Shown here one piece after another: positions 17,847 to 26,494 of a DNA stretch of 64,000 nt (the first letter of the stretch is position 1; each line of letters starts with the position of its first letter). The position numbers and the translations under genes are program-made. The stretch comes from Pigmentiphaga sp. GTDB taxonomy: Bacteria; Pseudomonadota; Gammaproteobacteria; Burkholderiales; Burkholderiaceae_B. The notes under the pieces were generated by a model. That model saw only the letters and a list, made by a program, of their open reading frames with translations. It searched no databases and had not been told where the DNA came from. The stretch is from the NCBI GenBank assembly GCA_023228945.1, contig JALOAI010000001.1:186001-250000 (forward strand), given 5' to 3'.

Positions 17847-18824
17847 ATGCCATACGCTATTCAGTTACAGGAACACGGCGGACCCGAAGTCCTGCGCTGG
17901 ACGGAGCTGGCCACTCCGGCACCGGCCGCGCACCAGGTGGTGGTGCGCAACCGGGCGGTCGGTCTCAATTTCATCGATGTGTATTACCGTACCGGCCTCT
18001 ATCCGCATCCACTGCCGCACGGCCTCGGGTTGGAAGGGGCCGGCGAAGTGATCGCGGTCGGCGGCGAAGTGCGCCATTTGGCGGTGGGTGACCGCGTGGC
18101 CTACGCCATGGGCGGTTTGGGCGCTTATGCCGAGGAACATTGCCTCGAGGCGCGCAATGTATTTCGCCTGCCCGACGATGTCGGCTTCGACGACGGCGCG
18201 GCGCTCGCGCTCAAGGGCCTGACCGTGCGCTACCTGCTGCGCAAAACCTACCCCGTCGAGGCCGGGCAGACCATCCTGTTCCATGCGGCGGCCGGCGGCG
18301 TGGGCCTGATCGCCTGTCAATGGGCCAAAGCCCTGGGGGCCAAACTGATCGGCACAGTGTCGAATGCCCGCAAGGCCGAGCTGGCGCTGGCCAACGGCGC
18401 CTGGGCGGTCATCGATACCTCCCGCGAGGACATCGCCGGCCGCGTGCGCGAACTCACCGACGGCGCCATGGTACCAGTGGTATACGACAGCGTAGGCCGC
18501 GACACCTGGGAAGCTTCCCTGGATTGCCTGCAGCCGCGAGGCCTGATGGTGAGCTTCGGCAACGCCTCTGGCCCCGTCACCGGCGTCAACCTGGGCATCC
18601 TGGCCAGCAAAGGTTCGCTCTATGTCACGCGGCCCACGCTGGCCAGCTACATGCTCACGCCCGAGATGGCTGCCGAAGCCGCCGACGATCTATTTTCGCG
18701 GGTCCGGGCGGGCGACGTCAAGGCGTCGATCGACCAGCGCTACGCGCTGCGCGATGCGGCCGAGGCGCACCGCGCGCTGGAGGCGCGCAAAACAACCGGA
18801 TCCACCGTGTTCGTGCTGGACTAA
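17847..18824 (+). CDS. qor: NADPH:quinone oxidoreductase, zinc-free MDR family
   Basis: 325 aa. The GroES-like N-terminal half (GLNFIDVYYRTGLYP) is followed by a Rossmann domain with AAAGGVGLIACQWAK, the classic quinone oxidoreductase motif. Zinc ligands of alcohol dehydrogenases are absent, as expected. AGGAG lies 6 nt before the ATG, overlapping the ltaE stop. Last gene of the run; convergent with the LpxO-like gene. Confidence 0.92.
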   Translation: MPYAIQLQEHGGPEVLRWTELATPAPAAHQVVVRNRAVGLNFIDVYYRTGLYPHPLPHGLGLEGAGEVIAVGGEVRHLAVGDRVAYAMGGLGAYAEEHCLEARNVFRLPDDVGFDDGAALALKGLTVRYLLRKTYPVEAGQTILFHAAAGGVGLIACQWAKALGAKLIGTVSNARKAELALANGAWAVIDTSREDIAGRVRELTDGAMVPVVYDSVGRDTWEASLDCLQPRGLMVSFGNASGPVTGVNLGILASKGSLYVTRPTLASYMLTPEMAAEAADDLFSRVRAGDVKASIDQRYALRDAAEAHRALEARKTTGSTVFVLD

Positions 18825-18934
18825 CGTCGCCCCCCGGCAGCCCGGGCGGCAGCCGCCTTGCCGGCAGGCCGCGGGGCGCCGCCGCTGGTTCAGCGTCCCC
18901 GCTTCGGCGCGTCGCGCCGGGCGCCGGATACGCT

Positions 18935-19834
18935 TTACAGATACCAGATCAGGGCCACCACCGCGACGATCAGCAGGATGCGTACGAGTTGGTACACGGT
19001 GCGGTTCCAGGCCTTGAGCCGCCGACGGTACTGGCCCAGCTGCCACGAGATCCGGAAAGCCTTGTTCACCCAGCCGGTTTGGTCGCCGCTATCGTTGGGC
19101 GAGCTCGCGGCGGTCATGAACGTGCGTGAAAACCACCGATTGAAGCGGCTGGCCCAGCCGTAGCGCAACGGCCGCTCGATATCGCAAAACAATATGGTGC
19201 GGGTCTGGCCGGTGGTGTTCTCGGCCCAGTGGATATAAGTCTCGTCGAAGATCACGCTCTGGCCGTCGCGCCAGCTGTAGCGCTCGCCGTCCACCTCGAT
19301 GAAGCAGCCGTCGTCGTTGGGCGTATCCAGGCCCAGGTGGTAGCGGAGCGAACCCGCGAAAGGATCGCGATGCGGATTGAGCTTGGCGCCCGGCGGCAGC
19401 ACGGCGAACATCGCGGCTTTCACCTCGGGGATGCCACGCAGCAGCCTGACGGTTTGGGGGCAGAACTCGGCCGCCGAGGGGTGCTGGGCGTCGTACCACT
19501 TGAGATAAAAGCGCTTCCAGCCGGTCTTGAAGAAAGAATTGAAGCCCGCGTCGTTGTTCTGCTCGGCGGCCTTGATGCGCTGGGCTTCTGCCAGCGCGCG
19601 GGCTTCGTCGCGGATGATTTCCCAGTTGTCGTCCAGGATCCGCAGACCGGGAAACGGCGCCGCGTCGATGAAAGGACGCGACGGAACGGCCGAAAACCCA
19701 TACATGAACACATTGACCGGCGCCAGCGCCGCCGAGTGGTTGACCACCGTGCGAAAGAAGCTGGCGCGGACGCGGCCGCGAAAATACACCACGGTGATGG
19801 CGCCAAGCCAAAGAAAGATGATGGCCCATTTCAT
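18935..19834 (-). CDS. lpxO: LpxO-like aspartyl/asparaginyl beta-hydroxylase family protein
   Basis: 299 aa. An N-terminal membrane helix (about 3-18) precedes a 2-oxoglutarate/Fe(II) hydroxylase domain with iron-binding His155 in NPHRDPFAGSLRYH and His202 in DETYIHWAENTT; the C-terminus has a second hydrophobic segment. The layout matches LpxO, the inner-membrane enzyme that 2-hydroxylates lipid A acyl chains. The start at 19834 has AGGA upstream and gives the membrane helix at the N-terminus. Substrate is inferred from family. Confidence 0.8.
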   Translation of the reverse strand: MKWAIIFLWLGAITVVYFRGRVRASFFRTVVNHSAALAPVNVFMYGFSAVPSRPFIDAAPFPGLRILDDNWEIIRDEARALAEAQRIKAAEQNNDAGFNSFFKTGWKRFYLKWYDAQHPSAAEFCPQTVRLLRGIPEVKAAMFAVLPPGAKLNPHRDPFAGSLRYHLGLDTPNDDGCFIEVDGERYSWRDGQSVIFDETYIHWAENTTGQTRTILFCDIERPLRYGWASRFNRWFSRTFMTAASSPNDSGDQTGWVNKAFRISWQLGQYRRRLKAWNRTVYQLVRILLIVAVVALIWYL

Positions 19835-19934
19835 GGCGGGTCCTGTACAAAATGCGGATCGGGGCAAATTGAACGAAACGGCGGACCCGCCAGCGCCCGA
19901 AGGACCGGTCCGCCGCGTGAAAGCGCGCGCCGCC

Positions 19935-20957
19935 TCAGGCCTGCGTATCGACCTCGTGATGATAGCGGGTCACGCGCTCGACCTCGTTGCGGGAGCCCAG
20001 TATGACGCTGACGCGTTCATGCAACTGGCCCGGCTGGATCTCGAGGATGCGGCCCAGGCCATTGGTGGCGGCGCCGCCCGCCTGCTCGACGAGGAAAGCC
20101 ATGGGATTGGCCTCGTACATCAGGCGCAGCTTGCCGGGACGTTCCGGCTCGCGGGCGTCCCATGGATAAAGGAAAATGCCGCCCCGGCACAGGATGCGAT
20201 GGACGTCGGCCACCATCGAGGCGATCCAGCGCATGTTGAAGTTACGCTCGCGCTCTCCCGCCTTACCCGCCAGGCACTCGTCGATGTAGCGCCGCACCGG
20301 CGGCGCCCAATGCCGCAGATTGGAAGCGTTGATGGCGAATTCGCTGGTGTCGGCCGGAATCTGGATGTTTTCGTGGGTCAGCATCCAGCTGCCGGTTTCG
20401 CGGTCGAGGGTGAAGCCGAACGTGCCGGTGCCCACGGTGAGCACGAGCACGGTCTGGGGCCCGTAGACAGCATAGCCGGCGGCCACCTGTGCCGTGCCCG
20501 GCTGGAGGAAGTCCGCTTCGGTGATGTCGCGGCCGGCACTGTCGGTGGGCGCGCGCAGCACCGAGAAAATCGTGCCGATCGACACGTTGACGTCGATGTT
20601 GGAAGAGCCGTCGAGCGGATCGAACAACAGCAGGTAGCCGCCGCGGGGGTAGGCATGGGGAATGGGATAAACCGAGTCCATCTCTTCGGACGCCATGGCG
20701 GCCAGGTTGCCACCCCATTCGTTGGCTTCGAGCAGGATCTCGTTGGACAGGACATCGAGCTTCTTTTGCACTTCGCCTTGTACGTTGGAGCTCTCGAGAT
20801 TGCCCAGGACATTGCCCAAGGCGCCTTTGCCGACATGGTGGCCGATGGTCTTGCAGGCGCGGGCCACGACTTCAATCAGCAGGCGCACGTCGGCGGGCAA
20901 GGCGTTCTCGAGCCTTTGCTGCTCGATCAGGAACTGGGTCAGGGTCTTGAGTTTCAC
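19935..20957 (-). CDS. fbp: Fructose-1,6-bisphosphatase class 1
   Basis: 340-aa gluconeogenic phosphatase. The metal/substrate motif FDPLDGSSNIDVN is present near residue 110, preceded by the acidic SEEMDS and followed by YVYG-type and YEANPMAF blocks of class 1 enzymes. The start is a GTG overlapping the pepN stop as GTGA, with GGAG upstream; this gives the expected N-terminus (KLKTLTQFL). Longer open frames extend back into pepN and are not used. Confidence 0.95.
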   Translation of the reverse strand: MKLKTLTQFLIEQQRLENALPADVRLLIEVVARACKTIGHHVGKGALGNVLGNLESSNVQGEVQKKLDVLSNEILLEANEWGGNLAAMASEEMDSVYPIPHAYPRGGYLLLFDPLDGSSNIDVNVSIGTIFSVLRAPTDSAGRDITEADFLQPGTAQVAAGYAVYGPQTVLVLTVGTGTFGFTLDRETGSWMLTHENIQIPADTSEFAINASNLRHWAPPVRRYIDECLAGKAGERERNFNMRWIASMVADVHRILCRGGIFLYPWDAREPERPGKLRLMYEANPMAFLVEQAGGAATNGLGRILEIQPGQLHERVSVILGSRNEVERVTRYHHEVDTQA

Positions 20958-23704
20958 GCGGAGATCTCCAGGGCTTTGGCGACGATTTCGGTGACGTTGC
21001 GCGACAGGCCGGGATGGGCCCTGACGGCGATCAGGGCGGCTTCCATGGCCTGGCGCCAGGGCGCATCGTAACGTTGGAATTGTTCGAGCGCTCGCGCCAG
21101 CCGCGCGGCGATCTCGGGGTTGATGGCATCGAGCGCGAGCACCTGCTCTTGCCAGAAGGCGTATCCCTGGCCATCGGCCTGGTGAAAGCCCTGCGGCTGG
21201 TTGAGGCAGAACTGGAACACCAGCGCCCGGACGCGATTGGGATTGCGCAGTGTAAAGGCCGGATGCGCCATCAGCGCGCGGATGTCGTCCACGCCGGTGC
21301 CCAGCGCCGTGGCCTGCAGCGCGAACCACTTGTCGACCACCAGGGGATCGTCGTGCCAACGCTTGTAGAAATGCGCCAGCGCCGCGCCGGTGGCGGATTC
21401 GCCGCGGGCGTATGACAACATCGCGCCCAAGGCGGCCACGCGCTCGGTCATGTTGCCGGCATGCTGATAGAGTTCGGCGGCGGCTTGACGCGCTTCGTCA
21501 TCTTCATTGCCCGCCAGCCAATAGCCCAGGGCCAGATGACGCAGATCGCGGCGGCCGGCGGCCAGCGGATCGGGCGAATACGGCCCTGCGACGGCTTCGC
21601 GCAGGAAGGTTTCGCGCCAGGCCCCCGCCAGCTCCCGGCCCAGCAGCGCACGCAGGTATTCCCGCGCCTGAGCCAGCGCCTGGGGCTGAATGGGCGATTG
21701 GCGCTCGGCCAGCAAGCGCTCGCTGGGCAGCGCCAGCGCCCGCGCCCGCCAGGCCGGATCCACCGCGCCGTCGGCGAGTACCGCGCGCCAGGCCTCGATC
21801 ACCGCGCCGCTGGAGGGCGGCGCTTCATTCTTGGCGAAGGCGGTGGCCAACGCCAGCAAATGGCGCGTCGCCAGTTCCTGGCCGGCCTCCCAGCGGGCGA
21901 AGGCATTGCCATCGTGCGCCAGCAGCAGGGCGAGGTCGCGGTCGGTGTAATCGTAGGCCACGCGCACAGGCGCGGAGAAGTCGCGCAGCAGCGACGGGAC
22001 GGGCGGGTGGTCGATGTCGCTGAAGACCCATTGGGCTTCTTCGCTGGTGAGCTCGAGCAGCAGCGTATCGGTGGGCGGCTCGTTGCTGCCTTCGAGGCGC
22101 AGCGGTACGGGCTGCCCGCTGGGCGAGACCATTCCGATGGCGAAGGGAATATGCAGCGCCGGTTTGAGGAGGGAGGCAGCGGCCAGTCGCTCGACACCCA
22201 CCGGCGGATTGCGCTGCGACAGGGTGACGGTGCAACGACGGCTAGCGGCGTCGTGGTGCAGGGTCACGCTCACACGCGGCGTGCCGGCCTGGCGATACCA
22301 CTCACGAAAGCGGTTGAGGTCGCGGCCCGGGTTCTGGCCGACATAGACGCTCTCCATGGCCGCGACGAAGTCGTCGCAGGTGACGGCCTGGCCGTCGTGG
22401 CGGCGGAAATACTCGGCCATGCCGGCCTGGAAGCCGGCCTCGCCCAGCAGCGTGTGCTGCATGCGGATGACCTCGGCGCCTTTTTCGTACACCGTGGCGG
22501 TATAGAAGTTGCCGATCTCCTGGTAGTTCTCAGGCCGGATGGGATGGGCCATGGGGCCGGCATCTTCGGGAAACTGCGCGGCGCGCAAAGCCTGCACATC
22601 GTCGATCCGCTTGACGGCGCGGGCGCTGGCCTGGGCGCGCTCCAGCGCCGGCCCCTCGAGCCTGCCGGCCTCGGCCAGCGCGGCCGCCATCATGTCGGCG
22701 GTGAATTCCTGGTCGCGGAAGACGGTGAGGCCTTCTTTCAGGCTGAGCTGGAACCAGTCGCGGCAGGTCACGCGGTTGCCCGTCCAGTTATGGAAATACT
22801 CGTGGCCGATCACGGCCTCGATAGCCCGGTAGTTGGCGTCGGTGGCGGTGTCGGGATCGGCCAGCACGTAGGCCGCGTTGAAGATGTTGAGGCCTTTGTT
22901 TTCCATCGCCCCCATATTGAAGTCGCGCACTGCGACGATCATGAAGCGATCGAGGTCGAGCTCGAGATCGAAGCGTTGTTCGTCCCAGCGCAGCGAGCGC
23001 TCGAGGCAGGCCAGCGCCCATTCGGTTTTATCTTCGTTGCCCGGGTCGCAATACACTTGCAGAAGCACTGGCCGGCCTGAACGCGTGGCCACGGTTTTTT
23101 CGCGCACGCCCAGCTTGCCCGCCACCAGGGCGAACAAGTAGCTGGGTTTGGGAAAGGGATCATGCCAGCGCGCCTGCAGCCGGCCGTCGGGCAAGCGGGT
23201 TTGTTCCTGCAGATTGCCGTTGGAGAGCAGGATGGGGTAGCGCTTGGCGTCGGCCCGCAAGGTGACGGTATACACGCTCATCACGTCCGGGCGATCGGGG
23301 AACCAGGCGATGCGCCGGAAGCCCTCGGCCTCGCATTGGGTGAAGAAGACGTCGTTGGAGACGTAAAGCCCCATCAGCGTGGTGTTCTCGGCGGGATGGC
23401 AATGGCTGGTGATCTCGACCACGGCCCGGGCCGGCAGGCCCTGCAGAACAAGGAAGCCTCCTTCGATCCGCTGGCGCTCGGTGGGCCAGGGCTGGCCGTC
23501 GACCCTGACCTCGAGCAGCTCCAGCGCCTCGCCGTTCAGCCGCAGTGCGCTGGTATCCGCGGCATCGCGGCGGCGGATTTGGTAGCGCGCCAGGACTCGC
23601 GTGGTGGCGGGATCGAGATCGAACTCCAGCTCCACCCGATCGATGTGAAAGGGGTAGGGAAGGTAGTCGTGGCGATGAATCGTAACGGGTGTATCAGTGC
23701 GCAT
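20954..23704 (-). CDS. pepN: Aminopeptidase N
   Basis: 916-aa M1 zinc metallopeptidase. Exopeptidase motif GAMEN at 265-269 and zinc site HEYFH (301-305) with Glu324 18 residues on are intact. The C-terminal helical domain runs to the end (DUF3458-type). Length is close to E. coli PepN (870 aa). The coupling to fbp (4-nt GTGA overlap) is metabolically unexpected but probably only reflects tight packing. Confidence 0.96.
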   Translation of the reverse strand: MRTDTPVTIHRHDYLPYPFHIDRVELEFDLDPATTRVLARYQIRRRDAADTSALRLNGEALELLEVRVDGQPWPTERQRIEGGFLVLQGLPARAVVEITSHCHPAENTTLMGLYVSNDVFFTQCEAEGFRRIAWFPDRPDVMSVYTVTLRADAKRYPILLSNGNLQEQTRLPDGRLQARWHDPFPKPSYLFALVAGKLGVREKTVATRSGRPVLLQVYCDPGNEDKTEWALACLERSLRWDEQRFDLELDLDRFMIVAVRDFNMGAMENKGLNIFNAAYVLADPDTATDANYRAIEAVIGHEYFHNWTGNRVTCRDWFQLSLKEGLTVFRDQEFTADMMAAALAEAGRLEGPALERAQASARAVKRIDDVQALRAAQFPEDAGPMAHPIRPENYQEIGNFYTATVYEKGAEVIRMQHTLLGEAGFQAGMAEYFRRHDGQAVTCDDFVAAMESVYVGQNPGRDLNRFREWYRQAGTPRVSVTLHHDAASRRCTVTLSQRNPPVGVERLAAASLLKPALHIPFAIGMVSPSGQPVPLRLEGSNEPPTDTLLLELTSEEAQWVFSDIDHPPVPSLLRDFSAPVRVAYDYTDRDLALLLAHDGNAFARWEAGQELATRHLLALATAFAKNEAPPSSGAVIEAWRAVLADGAVDPAWRARALALPSERLLAERQSPIQPQALAQAREYLRALLGRELAGAWRETFLREAVAGPYSPDPLAAGRRDLRHLALGYWLAGNEDDEARQAAAELYQHAGNMTERVAALGAMLSYARGESATGAALAHFYKRWHDDPLVVDKWFALQATALGTGVDDIRALMAHPAFTLRNPNRVRALVFQFCLNQPQGFHQADGQGYAFWQEQVLALDAINPEIAARLARALEQFQRYDAPWRQAMEAALIAVRAHPGLSRNVTEIVAKALEISA

Positions 23705-23798
23705 GGCGAACCTGGATGGCGTAATCTTGTCATTCTACCGGGAGCGTGCAATCGCCCGATATCGTATCGGACAGCGCTCTTGGCATGGAGTTGCGATC

Positions 23799-24461
23799 AT
23801 GGCTAAGACCCGGGAGTTTCGAACCCGGCGCTGGCTGGGCTGGATGGGCGTGCTGGCGCTGGCGGGAGTTCTCAATGGTTGCGCGGTAACCCCGCCCGCC
23901 TTTCAGGCAAGCGTCACGACGTTGGCCGAGCCTTTGCCGCCGATTCCGTCGCGCGGAGTGTATCGCTTTGCCGAGGTACCGCCTGCCGAAGCCGGCCAGC
24001 TTGAATACCGTACCGTGCGCGATGCCCTGCGCATCGGCTTGTCGCATGTGGGGCTCACGCTCGAATCCGAGACCAGCGGCCCGGCCAATCTGATCGTCGG
24101 TTTCGATTATCGCACCACGTCGTTTCAAAGCTGGGCCGAAGCCGCCGTGCAGCCGCCGTTCGGCATGTGGCCTTATTATCCTTATCCCTACATGGGGTAC
24201 TATGGCCCGGGGTGGGGATTCGGCATGATGGCCGCGCCGATGTACCAAACCATACCGGTGGAAGGCTGGCGCTATACGCTGGAGCTCTCGATCCGCGAAC
24301 GCCGCCAACCCGACCGGGAGATCTACCATGTGCAGGCCGTGCACGAAAACCTGCGCGAGAATCGCTACGAAGTGTTGCCGCTGTTGGTGGAGGCGGCCCT
24401 GGAGGGCTATCCACAGGTCGGCAACCACACGCGTACCGTCAGGCTGCCGCAACCGCGATAG
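23799..24461 (+). CDS. DUF4136-type lipoprotein
   Basis: 220 aa. Lipoprotein signal peptide with lipobox LNGC (Cys27). The mature protein has YRFAE, LxIGLSHVGLTLE and NLIVGFDYRTT blocks typical of DUF4136, then an aromatic-Gly stretch (WPYYPYPYMGYYGPGWGFG, about 126-144). Outer-membrane or periplasmic, function unknown. The ATG at 23799 places the signal peptide correctly; upstream in-frame ATGs run into the pepN promoter region. Confidence 0.82.
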   Translation: MAKTREFRTRRWLGWMGVLALAGVLNGCAVTPPAFQASVTTLAEPLPPIPSRGVYRFAEVPPAEAGQLEYRTVRDALRIGLSHVGLTLESETSGPANLIVGFDYRTTSFQSWAEAAVQPPFGMWPYYPYPYMGYYGPGWGFGMMAAPMYQTIPVEGWRYTLELSIRERRQPDREIYHVQAVHENLRENRYEVLPLLVEAALEGYPQVGNHTRTVRLPQPR

Positions 24462-24488
24462 CACACAGGGGCACTGTGCCGCGGCGCG

Positions 24489-24516
24489 GCCGGCGGCTGC
24501 GCCCGGCGCCGCCGGC
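24489..24516. terminator. GC-rich hairpin between convergent genes
   Basis: 9-bp arms GCCGGCGGC / GCCGCCGGC, 10-nt loop, between the DUF4136 gene and efp. No T tract on either strand, so it is at best a weak or Rho-assisted end point. Confidence 0.35.
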
Positions 24517-24547
24517 TGGCGGCCGGTGCGGCGGCGAGCCGCGCGCT

Positions 24548-25105
24548 TTACTTGACGCGGTTACGGTACTCGTTGGTGCGGGTATCGATTTCGATCTTGT
24601 CGCCGATTTCGCAAAACAGAGGCACCGCGACTTCGAAGCCACTGTTGATCTTGGCGGGCTTGAGCACCTTGCCCGAGGTATCGCCGCGCACGGCGGGTTC
24701 GGTGTAGGTGATCTCGCGCACCACGCTGTTGGGCATCTCGACCGAAATGGCGCGGCCTTCGTAGAACACCACCTCGACTTCCATGCCTTCTTCGAGGTAG
24801 TTCAAGGCGTCGCCCATGCTGTCGGCTTCGACTTCGTATTGGTTGTATTCGCCGTCCATGAACACGTACATCGGATCGGCAAAGTACGAGTAGGTGCATT
24901 CGCGGCGCTCGAGCACGAGGACTTCGAACTTTTCGTCGGCCTTGAATACGGTTTCGGAGCCGGATCCCGTGAGCAAGTTCTTGAACTTGAGTTTGACCAC
25001 GGCGGCGTTGCGCCCGGATTTGTTGTACTCGGCTTTTTGCACCACGAGCGGCTCGGTGCCGACCATGATGACGTTACCGACGCGGAGTTCCTGAGCAGTC
25101 TTCAC
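24548..25105 (-). CDS. efp: Translation elongation factor P (Arg32 type)
   Basis: 185 aa, full three-domain EF-P that rescues ribosomes stalled at poly-Pro. The GTG at 25105 gives the standard N-terminus (KTAQELRVGNVIMVG). The modified loop reads NKSGRNAA with Arg32 at the tip rather than the Lys34 of the E. coli (EpmA) class. Arg32 EF-Ps are rhamnosylated by EarP, and earP lies 78 bp upstream on the same strand. A longer in-frame ATG at 25150 is not supported by family length. Confidence 0.96.
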   Translation of the reverse strand: MKTAQELRVGNVIMVGTEPLVVQKAEYNKSGRNAAVVKLKFKNLLTGSGSETVFKADEKFEVLVLERRECTYSYFADPMYVFMDGEYNQYEVEADSMGDALNYLEEGMEVEVVFYEGRAISVEMPNSVVREITYTEPAVRGDTSGKVLKPAKINSGFEVAVPLFCEIGDKIEIDTRTNEYRNRVK

Positions 25106-25183
25106 GAAGTAAGTATCCCGATGAGAAAATGGCAAGGTAATGCAGCCCATTATTCTAACGCGAGAGCCCGGGCCTGGGCGCCG

Positions 25184-26314
25184 CTACTCGCCTGGCGGCC
25201 AGGCAAGAATGGTCTCGGCCAGCTCCGGCAAGGCATGCAATCCTCCGCTCCAGGCCTGGGCCCAATGTCGCCAGTCTTGCCATGATGCCGTGCCGGAAGC
25301 GAGGGTCCAAGCGCCTGTCGCCGCCGTATCCGCCGGCGCCGCGTTCCAGCGCCGATGCAGCTCGGCAAGGTCCGGAGGCGGCCCGGCCTTGGCCAGCCAG
25401 GCTTCGAGCTTGGTTTGGTGCGCCCCGTCGGCTTGCGGATAGATGTGCCAGAGCAGGGGGCGCCCGGCCAATTGAGCCCGCACGAAGGAGTCTTCGCCTC
25501 GCACCAGGTTCAGATCGGCCGACCAAAGCACGCGATCGTAGTCGGGCTGACCCAGAAAGGGAATGCGCTGCAGGACGATGGCGGCATCGCCGGGCCAGGC
25601 GGGCCCGGGGTCGGCGCCCGCGGCGAGCAGCACCAGCCACGGCTCGCCACGCCGGGAGAGGAAGCCCAGCAGTTCTTGCAGCGGCGCATGCGGGTAGCAG
25701 AACACGCTGAGCAGGCGCCGGCGGCCAAGGCAAATCTCCGCGGCCAGCGTGCCGGCAACGCCCAGGGCCCGCAGAAAAGCCTCCTGACGGTCGGGATCGG
25801 CCTGCCAGGCGTCGCGTTGCGCCAGCAGACCCGACTCGCGCAGCAGGCCGCCGGTACGCGCCGTGAAACCGGGAAATAGAAAGCGCTTGACCATGCCGCC
25901 CGGCTGGGGCGACGGCAGGCCGTGGCAGGACTCTACCCAATCCTCGGCACTGAGGTATTCGAGATTGATCCATGTGTGTCCGGGCCCGAGACGGCCGCGA
26001 AAAGCGGCTGGCAGCTCGCAGGCGAAGGCTTCGATCACGCAAGGGGCGGGCTCGGGCCAGGCCGTCTCGGCGTCGTTCCAGAGCCGTACGTCGATGCCGG
26101 CGACGCTCTGGCGCGACAAGCCGGGAACGACCGCCGGCTCCAGGCGGGCAAAGGCCCGGAGATCGTCGACCCAGAGGCGGGTAGGGCGGCCGAGTTCGAG
26201 GCTCAGGCGCCGGGCCAGGCGCCAGCACACGCCGATGTCGCCATAGTTGTCGATCACCCGGCAGAACAGATCGACCGCGGGCGGACCATTCGGGCGAATC
26301 GTCGGCCCCGTCAT
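25184..26314 (-). CDS. earP: EF-P arginine rhamnosyltransferase EarP
   Basis: 376-aa GT-B enzyme transferring rhamnose from dTDP-L-rhamnose to Arg32 of EF-P. The family N-terminal block DLFCRVIDNYGDIGVCWRL (with the catalytic-region Asp residues 22 and 26) and the C-terminal LVRGEDSFVRAQLAGRP and YPQADGAH blocks are present. It precedes efp, the usual arrangement. The start at 26314 lies 3 bp from a 54-bp repeat, and the frame continues open upstream through both repeat copies, so the exact start is not certain. Confidence 0.93.
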   Translation of the reverse strand: MTGPTIRPNGPPAVDLFCRVIDNYGDIGVCWRLARRLSLELGRPTRLWVDDLRAFARLEPAVVPGLSRQSVAGIDVRLWNDAETAWPEPAPCVIEAFACELPAAFRGRLGPGHTWINLEYLSAEDWVESCHGLPSPQPGGMVKRFLFPGFTARTGGLLRESGLLAQRDAWQADPDRQEAFLRALGVAGTLAAEICLGRRRLLSVFCYPHAPLQELLGFLSRRGEPWLVLLAAGADPGPAWPGDAAIVLQRIPFLGQPDYDRVLWSADLNLVRGEDSFVRAQLAGRPLLWHIYPQADGAHQTKLEAWLAKAGPPPDLAELHRRWNAAPADTAATGAWTLASGTASWQDWRHWAQAWSGGLHALPELAETILAWPPGE

Positions 26315-26317
26315 GGG

Positions 26318-26371
26318 CTGATCCCGCTTGGCTTCGCCCTGACGGGCGATGCCGGCGCTTGGATGCGTGGT
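26318..26371. repeat. 54-bp direct repeat, copy 1
   Basis: Identical over 54 bp to the copy at 26441-26494. It contains a small hairpin CGCCC-TGAC-GGGCG. It sits immediately upstream of the earP start codon. Weaker similarity continues about 25-35 bp further left, into the first earP codons. Confidence 0.9.
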
Positions 26372-26440
26372 GAGTCGCTCCGGCCTGGCGGCCGGTGCGG
26401 CTCCGCCACCGTTCGGGCGGGCCTTTGGCCCTATCGTGGA

Positions 26441-26494
26441 CTGATCCCGCTTGGCTTCGCCCTGACGGGCGATGCCGGCGCTTGGATGCGTGGT
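26441..26494. repeat. 54-bp direct repeat, copy 2
   Basis: Second perfect copy, offset 123 bp (41 codons) from the first. Its last base is the first base of the gst stop codon on the plus-strand numbering, so the repeat abuts the end of gst exactly. The 69 bp between the copies show no gene. Confidence 0.9.

Noticed and set aside
26314..26494. Insertion sequence ends or attachment site
   Set aside because: The repeats are direct, 54 bp, with no transposase or integrase and only 69 bp between them.
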